Source: an uncultured Pirellulaceae bacterium (GTDB taxonomy: Bacteria > Planctomycetota > Planctomycetia > Pirellulales > Pirellulaceae). From it: a stretch of 64,000 bases of DNA. The position numbers were made by a program, and so were the translations under genes. Where the stretch lies: the NCBI GenBank assembly GCA_937941455.1, contig CALDHM010000015.1:1-64000 (forward strand), in the 5' to 3' direction. The notes under the pieces are model-generated. The model saw only the letters and a list, made by a program, of their open reading frames with translations. It was not told the origin of the DNA and did not search any database. This document shows positions 53,865 to 61,319 of this stretch, piece after piece. Position 1 is the first letter of the stretch. Each line of letters starts with the position of its first letter.

Positions 53865-54650
53865 TCAAATGGCCGAATAGTCAGCCCAGGTTTTCGGTGT
53901 CTCATAGACGCGGACATTGACCAATCCGGCCAGAAGTGGCTCGTCCGACAGCAGTTGCCAAATCACCTTGGCGATATGCTCCACTGACGGATTGACGCTC
54001 GCGAATTCGGGGAGGTCGAGATTGAGGTGCTTGTGATCGAACCGATCGATCACGAGGCGTTTTACTGCCGCCTCGAATTGGGCCAAAGGAAATGCCCCGT
54101 CGCCGCAGGCCACGGTAACCGCCACCACGTAATTGTGTCCATGGCCATTGGGGTGATTGCATTTGCCGAAATATTTTTGGTTTTCTGGCGGCGACAGGGC
54201 AGGGCAGTCGAGTCGATGAGCGGCGGAAAACTCGAACTCTTGCGTGAACGTCAACATGGGTGGATCCTTAAGAACGAGTCGGAAGCTCATGAATGGAGAG
54301 ACGGCCAGTTCAACCTGGAGCAATTCGATCGGCGCTGCAAACGCGTCAGCAAGCTGATCGGCCGAACGTATCATTTCGAGGTATGTCCATTCGTCAGCAG
54401 GGCGCGGGGCGTAGACCCTTTGCACGAACTCCGCTAGGCCTCGATCGATGTCTTGGATGTTGATCAGATAACCCGTGAGCGGATCAACGGGACCGGAGAC
54501 GGTCGCCCGGAGAATAAAAAAAGGGGCGATGGATAATCCCGATGCAGCGCCTGACCAAGCATTCCCCTTGATCGAGTAGTCCGCGGCGTTTCGGAGAAAA
54601 AATCGATATTCGCGAGTCAGACGAGTTTTCATGTGTTGTTGAACCGTCAC
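53865..54650 (-). CDS. Tandem 6-pyruvoyl-tetrahydropterin synthase / QueD-like protein
   Basis: A 261-residue protein with two PTPS-like halves. The C-terminal half (about 132-261) is complete: His145 in FSAAHRL, Cys164 with HPNGHGHNY (His170, His172), FDHKHLN, and Glu250. The N-terminal half (about 8-125) keeps the fold pattern (ATVSGPVDPLTGYLINIQDI) but lacks the zinc-binding His residues. Active members make a tetrahydropterin from dihydroneopterin triphosphate. It starts with GTG at 54650, overlapping the SDR stop by four bases, or at the ATG at 54632. Confidence 0.88.
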   Translation of the reverse strand: MTVQQHMKTRLTREYRFFLRNAADYSIKGNAWSGAASGLSIAPFFILRATVSGPVDPLTGYLINIQDIDRGLAEFVQRVYAPRPADEWTYLEMIRSADQLADAFAAPIELLQVELAVSPFMSFRLVLKDPPMLTFTQEFEFSAAHRLDCPALSPPENQKYFGKCNHPNGHGHNYVVAVTVACGDGAFPLAQFEAAVKRLVIDRFDHKHLNLDLPEFASVNPSVEHIAKVIWQLLSDEPLLAGLVNVRVYETPKTWADYSAI

Positions 54651-55354
54651 TGTCGCGTCACTGCGATCGCTTGGCCGCTCGATAAGCGAAACGGCACGGT
54701 GGTGATCCCCCAGATGGCTTCGGCGACCTCATCAGCGGAAACCGTTTGGTCCGCGGGAAAATCCGGAAATAAACCGCGCAACATCGGCGTATCTACAGCG
54801 CCGGGGCGAATCGAATAGGCGCGGATGCCGGCAGCGCGCCCCTCCTGTGCAAGAGCTTTCGTAAAGAGGTCGACCCAGGCCTTGCTGCTTCCGTAGACCG
54901 AAAAGCCAGGGAATGGATCCACGGCCGCGAGTGACGAAACGTTGACGATGATCCCGCCCCGTTGACGGGCCATGATCGGCCAGACCGCTTGGGTCAGAAA
55001 AAACAAACCCCTCACATTGGTATTCATTGTCAGATCGAATTCGGCAGCACTGATTTGGTCAAAGGGAATGCTGGATGCGTAACCGGCCGCGTTGACCAAA
55101 ATATCGATTCGCGAAAATTCCCGTTGCATTTGCTCAACGATTCTTTGCGGCGAGCGGGGATCATTGAGGTCAGCGACGCACGTTTGAATTCGTGACGCGG
55201 GAAAGGTCCGCAGGAGCGGCTCGGCGGCCTGCCTAAGTTTGTCCGCATTTCTTGCGGTCATTAAGATTTGGAATCCCTCGCGAGCGAATCGGTGGGCGGT
55301 TGCTAACCCAATTCCACTAGAAGCACCGGTAATCAAAATCACATGTTCGGCCAT
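54647..55354 (-). CDS. Short-chain dehydrogenase/reductase
   Basis: A 235-residue SDR. The NAD(P) motif is TGASSGIGLATA, NAAG lies in LVNAAGYASSIPF, the catalytic Ser-Tyr-Lys is in VSSLAAV and YGSSK, and PGAVDTP follows. An Arg just after the second strand (TARNADKL) suggests NADPH use. It is translationally coupled to the PTPS-like gene, so by analogy with eukaryotic biopterin synthesis it could be a sepiapterin-reductase-like enzyme; that is inference from gene order, since sequence alone cannot tell the substrate. Confidence 0.9.
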   Translation of the reverse strand: MAEHVILITGASSGIGLATAHRFAREGFQILMTARNADKLRQAAEPLLRTFPASRIQTCVADLNDPRSPQRIVEQMQREFSRIDILVNAAGYASSIPFDQISAAEFDLTMNTNVRGLFFLTQAVWPIMARQRGGIIVNVSSLAAVDPFPGFSVYGSSKAWVDLFTKALAQEGRAAGIRAYSIRPGAVDTPMLRGLFPDFPADQTVSADEVAEAIWGITTVPFRLSSGQAIAVTRQ

Positions 55355-55662
55355 AATGATTCCTATGCGGAGACCGCTTCGTTAGCGGCGACAACAGTCG
55401 TCGAGGAAACGAGTTAAACTTGCTTAAGGAAGTACAGTACTTGAAGATCAGCCGCCTTCCAATCTGGTCGCAATTCACCAGGCCCGCAATTGGGGTTGGC
55501 ACTTAACAACGTCGTCGAGTTTCGGTTAGACTAACCTGACGATGCTGTTTGCCGAAAACTTCCCGAAAAAACGCGTTTTCGTTCGCCGGCCCTGTCAAAT
55601 TCCGCTCAAGAGAACCGGCGTGAAGAACGCCTCCAATTCCGCGATTGTTGTGGAGCCAAATC
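55355..55662. other. Divergent spacer
   Basis: Separates the SDR/PTPS pair from the homogentisate dioxygenase gene. No gene is visible. GGAG at about 55651 is the likely ribosome-binding site for the ATG at 55663. Confidence 0.5.
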
Positions 55663-56832
55663 ATGCCCAGTTACCGCCGCTTGGGAAAACTTCCTCCGAA
55701 ACGTCATATCATCATGCCGAACCCGGAGAACAGTTTTCTCAACGAAGGATTGTATTACGAACACATCATCACAACGCAAGGGTTTGACCGAGCCTACTCG
55801 ATTCTCTACCATCTGCGGCCGCCGACGCGCGTGCTGGAGACCAAATCGGCTGGTCAAATTCCGATCGAGGCGGCTGACGACCGCGAGTTGCGACATCATC
55901 ACTTCAAGACGCAAGACCTGCCGCGCCGCGGTGAACCCGTGACGGGACGAGTCCCCATGCTCTTCAATGCCGACCTTGTGGCCTGGCGCTGCAAGCCTGA
56001 CACGCCGCAGCAGGAGTTGTTCCGAAATGGGGCGGCCGATGAAGTGATCTTCATCCACCAAGGGTCGGGCTACCTCGAAACTCTGTACGGCAAAGTTCCC
56101 TACCGGCGTGGGGATTACGTCGTGGTTCCCCGTTCGACGACCTATCGGATCGTTTCGGACAATATCCAACAGGAAGACCATTTGATCTTAGAGTGCTTCG
56201 CGCCGGTCCGCGTCCCGCAGCGGTATCATAACCCTGACGGGCAGATGTACTTGGGTGCACCGTTCTACGAGCGGGATTTCCATGCCCCCGAGGAGTTGTG
56301 CTTCGTGGATCGCGAGGAGCCTACCTCGATCCTGATCAAAGTCCATCAAAACCTCACGCGGGTCACGATGAGCCACCATCCCTTTGATGTTGTGGGCTGG
56401 GATGGTTTTCTTTATCCGTACACGTTCAACGCTTGGAATTTCGAACCGTTGACGGGGACGGTGCATTTGCCGCCACCGTTCCAGCAAACTTTCGAATGCC
56501 GTGGCTTTGTGATCTGCACGTTCGCGCCGCGATACTTGGACCACCACCCGCAGGCCGTCAAGGTCCCGTATGTACACAGCAATGTGGAGGCCGACGAAGT
56601 CCTGTTCTACGTGGATGGTGAATTCGGTTCGCGTCGCGGCGTCGGCTTGGGATCGATGACGCTTCATCCCGGCGGTATTCCCCATGGACCGCATCCGGGG
56701 ACCATCATGAAGAGCATGAAAATGGATCGAACTGACGAAATGGCTGTGATGTTCGATACCGATCGCCGACTTCATCCGACGGTCCAAGCGATGCAGGTCG
56801 ATGATCCGAGTTATCCAACCAGCTGGTTGTAA
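55663..56832 (+). CDS. hmgA: Homogentisate 1,2-dioxygenase
   Basis: A 389-residue cupin-type Fe(II) dioxygenase, started at the ATG at 55663 (MPSYRRLGKLPPKRHI). It opens the ring of homogentisate to maleylacetoacetate in tyrosine and phenylalanine breakdown. ADEVIFIHQGSGYLETLYG lies in the N-terminal cupin. In the C-terminal one, VPYVHSNVEADEVLFYVDGE and GIPHGPHPG supply the Fe ligands (His, Glu, His). Length is close to bacterial family members. The later pathway genes (maleylacetoacetate isomerase, fumarylacetoacetase) are not in the window. Confidence 0.88.
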   Translation: MPSYRRLGKLPPKRHIIMPNPENSFLNEGLYYEHIITTQGFDRAYSILYHLRPPTRVLETKSAGQIPIEAADDRELRHHHFKTQDLPRRGEPVTGRVPMLFNADLVAWRCKPDTPQQELFRNGAADEVIFIHQGSGYLETLYGKVPYRRGDYVVVPRSTTYRIVSDNIQQEDHLILECFAPVRVPQRYHNPDGQMYLGAPFYERDFHAPEELCFVDREEPTSILIKVHQNLTRVTMSHHPFDVVGWDGFLYPYTFNAWNFEPLTGTVHLPPPFQQTFECRGFVICTFAPRYLDHHPQAVKVPYVHSNVEADEVLFYVDGEFGSRRGVGLGSMTLHPGGIPHGPHPGTIMKSMKMDRTDEMAVMFDTDRRLHPTVQAMQVDDPSYPTSWL

Positions 56833-56879
56833 GCGTTGGCGTCATCCCGTTCCCCATATTCCTTGCCAGGTGACCTCCG

Positions 56880-57467
56880 ATGGAGATCGACTTTCGTTCG
56901 CTTGATCCGACCCAGTGTTATTCGTTGATGATTCGTGCGATTACGCCGCGTCCGATCGCGTGGGTTTCGACGATTTCCCCCCGTGGAATTCCCAATCTCG
57001 CTCCCTTCAGCTATTTCGCTGGCGTGGGTAGCTCGCCGCCAACGCTGATGTTTTCAACGTCCCTCAAATCGGATGGCACGCCCAAGGATACCCAGCGGAA
57101 TGTGGAAGCTAACGGCGAATTCGTTGTCAACATCGTGCCTTATTCCTTACGCAATCCGATGGCGATTTCTGCAGGAGAGTTCCCGTACGAGGAGAGCGAA
57201 TTCGAGCACGCCGGTTTGACCCCCATCCCTTCGCGGCTCGTCGAACCGCCGCGATTGCTGGAATCACCTATCAATTTCGAATGCCGAGTCCATGAGATCG
57301 TCAAGATCGGCTCCGCCACGGCGGTATTCGGGATCATCCAATGGATGCATGTCGACGACCGGATACTCAATGGCGAGCAAAAGATCGATCCCGAGTTGGT
57401 CGACAGTATCGGCCGCATGGGCGGATTGAGTTACAGTCGAACGTGTGACCGCTTCGAAATTAAATGA
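56880..57467 (+). CDS. Flavin-reductase-like FMN-binding protein
   Basis: A 195-residue split-barrel flavoprotein. RAITPRPIAWVSTISPRGIP, NLAPFSYFAGVGSSPPTLMF and GEFVVNIVPYSLRNPM match the FMN-binding flavin reductase-like family. It probably transfers hydride from NAD(P)H to FMN or serves as an oxygenase partner. It follows hmgA by 47 bases and overlaps the next gene by 23 bases. Confidence 0.93.
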   Translation: MEIDFRSLDPTQCYSLMIRAITPRPIAWVSTISPRGIPNLAPFSYFAGVGSSPPTLMFSTSLKSDGTPKDTQRNVEANGEFVVNIVPYSLRNPMAISAGEFPYEESEFEHAGLTPIPSRLVEPPRLLESPINFECRVHEIVKIGSATAVFGIIQWMHVDDRILNGEQKIDPELVDSIGRMGGLSYSRTCDRFEIK

Positions 57468-59595
57468 TGCTGATCCCTTGGCCCGTACCGATGACGACCC
57501 CAATCCCATGTTGCAATTAAACGCAGGACATCGAATTCCCGACAAAACGCTCGAGCAAATCGAAAAAATTCTCAAACAAGACATCGATCAAACGACTCGC
57601 TGGTCGACAATTATCCCGGCACTGCGAGGTAAGGCACGTCCGGAGGACTGGCGCGCCGTCTGGGAAAAATGCTTCGCCTCTTGGTCTGTCCAACAATATG
57701 GCCCGGCCCCGATGTGGCTGCCGGAGCCACGGGATCTGGAAAGCTCGAATCTGGCGCTCTGGCTGCGGGAGGCTGGCTTCGTTGACTGGACGGACTTCCA
57801 TCGCTGGAGTGTCACCGAGCGGGCGGCCTTTTGGGAGGCGATGGTCGGCCGATTGCCGATCCGGTTTCAGACGCCTCCGCAGGCGCTGGTGGATCTGCGC
57901 GACGGTATACCGGCGCCGCGTTGGTTTCCCGGATCACGGATGAATATTGTCGAAAGTTGTTTTGACGAAGACCTTGACCGCATCGCGATCATCGCAGGTG
58001 GGCCCCGGGGTCCGCTCCGGCGAATGAGTTACGGCGAATTATTGAAGCGGGTGCAGGTGATCGCAGGGGCCATTCGGCAAGCTGGGTTTTCGCCAGGGGA
58101 TCCGCTGGCAGTAGTTTTGCCGATGACCGCTGAGTCCGTTGCAATTTATCTGGGGGCGATCTGGTCTGGGTGCTCCATCGTTTCGATCGCTGACAGTTTT
58201 GCAGCCCGCGAAATCGCCAGCCGCCTGCGGATTAGCGGCGCTAAGGCGGTGTTTACTTACGATGCGATGGAACGGGGCGGAAGGACGATTCCGCTTTATC
58301 CAAAAGTCGCCGAGGCGACGGAATTGCCGATCATCGCGTTGCCATGCGACGAACGTTTGACGGTTGATTTGAGGCGCCAAGATGGTGATTACTCAACATT
58401 TATCGAGCGGGGTAAGGGAGAGCCGTTGGCTGTTCCGCATTATGCGGCGGCGGACGGCGTGATCAATATCCTGTTTTCTTCGGGAACGACGGGAGATCCC
58501 AAGGCGATTCCTTGGACCCATACGACCCCGATCAAATGTGCGGCTGATGGTTATTGTCATCAAGATCTGCAACCAGGCACGGTCACCTGCTGGCCGACGA
58601 ACTTGGGATGGATGATGGGGCCGTTTTTGATATTCGCCACCATGATCAATCGCGGCACGATGGCCCTCTACGAAGATGCTCCCGTGGGATCAGGCTTCGG
58701 CCGATTTGTACAAGACGCGGGTGTGCAAATGTTGGGGGTGATTCCCACGCTGGTCAAATCCTGGCGGGCCGCCCGGGACATGGAAGCCTTCGATTGGTCG
58801 CGAATCCATGTGTTCAGTTCGACCGGCGAGAGTTCGCAACCCGACGACATGTTTTATCTATCTTCGTTAGCCGGAATGCGTCCCGTCATCGAGTATTGCG
58901 GTGGGACGGAAATCGGTGGCGGCTACATTTCGTCGACCGTAGTCCAACCGAACGCCCCCAGTACTTTTTCGACTGCTGTGGTCGGCTTGGATTTCGTCAT
59001 CCTCGACGAGGCTGGTCAGGCAGCGACCGAGGGAGAACTGTTTCTCTTGCCCCCGTCGATTGGCTTGTCGACTCGACTCCTCAACCGTGACCATTTTGAA
59101 ACCTATTTTAGCGGTACCCCGCAGATCCCCAGCGGCATGACCTCGGCGAGTGGAAATGCCATCCGCCAAGGTCTACGTACCGGGGAACAAGTCGAGCCGC
59201 CTGTCTTGCGACGGCACGGCGACCATTTTCGGCGACTGGCAGGAGGTCAATTTGCGGCCGGGGGGCGGGTTGACGACACCATGAATCTCGGTGGAATCAA
59301 GGTCAGTTCCGCCGAACTAGAGCGGGTGATGAACGAGGTCGAAGGGATTCGCGAGACGGCGGCCATCGCAGTGGCCACTCGAGGAGGGCCCGAAGAATTG
59401 GTCGTGTTCGCCGTGTGCCATCGACCGAGGGACGCCGCAGAGTTGCTGGCGGCCTTCAATGCTCGGCTGAAGTCTGAGCTGAATCCGCTGTTTCGGGCAA
59501 AGGAAGTCCGCGTGGTCGATTCCCTGCCGCGGACAGCCAGCAACAAAGTGATGCGCCGCTTGCTGCGCGATTCCTTACTGCAATCGACGCAATGA
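57445..59595 (+). CDS. AAE17/18-like AMP-forming acyl-CoA synthetase
   Basis: A 716-residue acyl-activating enzyme starting with GTG at 57445 (an ATG at 57508 is an alternative). An N-terminal extension (to about 190) precedes the AMP-binding core: LFSSGTTGDPKAIPWTHTTP is motif A3, and CWPTNLGWMMGPFLIFATM, VIEYCGGTEIGGGYISSTV and DDTMNLGGIKVSSAELERV follow. The lysine motif PRTASNKVMRR closes it. The PIKCAADGYCHQDLQPG stretch recalls plant AAE17/18 rather than acetyl-CoA synthetase. It may activate a carboxylic acid such as acetoacetate or an aromatic acid arising from homogentisate breakdown. Confidence 0.88.
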   Translation: MTASKLNDADPLARTDDDPNPMLQLNAGHRIPDKTLEQIEKILKQDIDQTTRWSTIIPALRGKARPEDWRAVWEKCFASWSVQQYGPAPMWLPEPRDLESSNLALWLREAGFVDWTDFHRWSVTERAAFWEAMVGRLPIRFQTPPQALVDLRDGIPAPRWFPGSRMNIVESCFDEDLDRIAIIAGGPRGPLRRMSYGELLKRVQVIAGAIRQAGFSPGDPLAVVLPMTAESVAIYLGAIWSGCSIVSIADSFAAREIASRLRISGAKAVFTYDAMERGGRTIPLYPKVAEATELPIIALPCDERLTVDLRRQDGDYSTFIERGKGEPLAVPHYAAADGVINILFSSGTTGDPKAIPWTHTTPIKCAADGYCHQDLQPGTVTCWPTNLGWMMGPFLIFATMINRGTMALYEDAPVGSGFGRFVQDAGVQMLGVIPTLVKSWRAARDMEAFDWSRIHVFSSTGESSQPDDMFYLSSLAGMRPVIEYCGGTEIGGGYISSTVVQPNAPSTFSTAVVGLDFVILDEAGQAATEGELFLLPPSIGLSTRLLNRDHFETYFSGTPQIPSGMTSASGNAIRQGLRTGEQVEPPVLRRHGDHFRRLAGGQFAAGGRVDDTMNLGGIKVSSAELERVMNEVEGIRETAAIAVATRGGPEELVVFAVCHRPRDAAELLAAFNARLKSELNPLFRAKEVRVVDSLPRTASNKVMRRLLRDSLLQSTQ

Positions 59596-59620
59596 CTGTT
59601 GCCCTTTGGGGCGAGTCGGG

Positions 59621-61039
59621 TCAAGTCATATCCGCGGCGCGAAACACGCAAAATGCGTATTGGTCGAGTACGGGGTCGGTGCTCGGTTTGCCTTTACGCT
59701 GGTAGAAATCCTTGACGGTCAGAGATTCGACCAATTCGAGTCGACTGGCTGCCCCCATCGATCGATGGTCGTCGCAACCGAACACGAACGCCTCTCCCAG
59801 GTCATCCATTCTCGCTAAGAATTCTTGCACTTCGGGGATCTGAGTTTTTCCGTTGAATACGGATTCCGAAACGTAGTCGATCCACAAGCGACTGTCCGGG
59901 TGTTGCAACAGTATGGCGAATGCGTCCAGCATCCGGCGGTTGATCGTTCGATCGAAATACATCGAGCAGCCTTCGAAAATGATCGCGGTTGGCAAACTCG
60001 GATTGAAACCGTGCCGCAAGAGCAGTTTGTCCACGGCATCCTGAAGAAAGTCGGCGGGAATCGAAACACGCTTCACCGCGGTCGAATTGGGCAACATCTC
60101 TGCGATTCGATTTCGCTCTTCGAGCATTTCCGGCAGGTCGAGGTCGAAGTGGACAACCTCTGGCAGAACGGCATGCAACTGGAACGGACGCATATCGAGC
60201 CCCGCTCCCATGTTGACGACTTGCCGCAAACCGGGGATCGAGCGAATTAACTCCTCTCCGTGTTGCGTGCGAGCTTGCACCATATCGACCAGTTGGGGCA
60301 GGGCGCGGTTGAGCTTTTCGGCGAGCAGAGCACCTTGGGGACCCGCCGCGATTTCGGTATGACTGGAGTCGACCCGGTAGTTGCGACCGTTTTCGGTGAA
60401 GTACGCCTTGGCTCGGACACCGGCAATCATCCGCGCCGACGCTTTGATTTTCTGATTGAACAGGGTTGAGGTTTTCTTGCCGGGTTCGAGCAATTGGATT
60501 GCTGGTTGGCAGAAATAAGTCATCTCCGCCTCGGCCACCAGTTCGCCGTTGGACTCGAAGGTGACGGGGAGTGTGACGAGAACCCGTTTGCCTTGAGCAT
60601 AGCGGGTCACGATTTTTTCGCGATCCTCGGGGCTGATTCGGCAGCGGCCGATCAGATGCCCGGTACTGGGGGCTTTGTATTTGACGTTCATGGCGGCCAG
60701 CCAGAGCGAAGCAGCTTCCTTGGTCGAGCACTTGTGGATTCCTGCCATGGGAACGCCCCGCAGCAATGAGACGATCGCCATGCCTCCGGTGTAATCAGCG
60801 CTGAGTGATATCAGCGCGGCCTGATGCGTCCCGTGCTGATTGGTGGTCGCGCGATTCAGCGGGAGCAAGGTTTCGGCATAACCCTCTTCTACTTTGGTCA
60901 CTTGCCAGTTGCATTCCTTACAAGCCGGCACGCAGCGGTGCATCAGTTCGGTGATTAATTCAGGGTTGACTCGGTTCCGGTAGTCTTCGTCCCACGAAAT
61001 ATCGAATTTGAGGAATTGATCAGTCGCTAACATTGTCAT
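59621..61039 (-). CDS. Hotdog thioesterase-like domain fused to LCMT-type methyltransferase
   Basis: A 472-residue two-domain protein. Residues about 25-185 form a hotdog fold of the DUF4442/YiiD-C type (NQHGTHQAALISLSADYTGG, the substrate-tunnel helix; AAMNVKYKAPSTGHLIGRCR). Residues about 195-470 form a leucine-carboxyl-methyltransferase (Ppm1/LCMT)-like SAM domain (QVVNMGAGLDMRPFQLHAVL, HFDLDLPEMLEERNRI, AIIFEGCSMYF). An acyl-binding module joined to a carboxyl methyltransferase suggests that a fatty or polyketide-like carboxylate is handled and then O-methylated; this is inference. It converges on the acyl-activating gene 26 bases away. Confidence 0.88.
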   Translation of the reverse strand: MTMLATDQFLKFDISWDEDYRNRVNPELITELMHRCVPACKECNWQVTKVEEGYAETLLPLNRATTNQHGTHQAALISLSADYTGGMAIVSLLRGVPMAGIHKCSTKEAASLWLAAMNVKYKAPSTGHLIGRCRISPEDREKIVTRYAQGKRVLVTLPVTFESNGELVAEAEMTYFCQPAIQLLEPGKKTSTLFNQKIKASARMIAGVRAKAYFTENGRNYRVDSSHTEIAAGPQGALLAEKLNRALPQLVDMVQARTQHGEELIRSIPGLRQVVNMGAGLDMRPFQLHAVLPEVVHFDLDLPEMLEERNRIAEMLPNSTAVKRVSIPADFLQDAVDKLLLRHGFNPSLPTAIIFEGCSMYFDRTINRRMLDAFAILLQHPDSRLWIDYVSESVFNGKTQIPEVQEFLARMDDLGEAFVFGCDDHRSMGAASRLELVESLTVKDFYQRKGKPSTDPVLDQYAFCVFRAADMT

Positions 61040-61319
61040 GCAGGAAAGAATTACACGAAAAATAGCGCCTGGCGGCGCGCGGCGACCGCTTTAAGATAAC
61101 TGCTACTGAAAAGATTTCAAGTTCGATTTTCGGAACATCGTGGATTCTCGAACGTGGTGGGGCGGCTGAATCGATGCAATCGGATTAAAGCTTAAATCTT
61201 CATGTATTTTTCTCGAAGCACTAGCGAATTGAATGGGCACCGCAGGTTTATGAACTACGTTTTGTCGCAGCTTTTTTTGAAGTCTACCACCCAGAGCTTG
61301 TTCTCACCTGTTGTCGACA
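61040..61319. other. Divergent spacer
   Basis: Under 300 bases between two divergent genes. No gene or strong hairpin is visible; promoters for both flanking genes should lie here. Confidence 0.4.

Noticed and set aside
59802-60731. 309-codon minus-strand frame inside the hotdog-LCMT gene
   Set aside because: It is another frame of a well-supported gene and is rich in Arg/Pro/Ser without domain signals.
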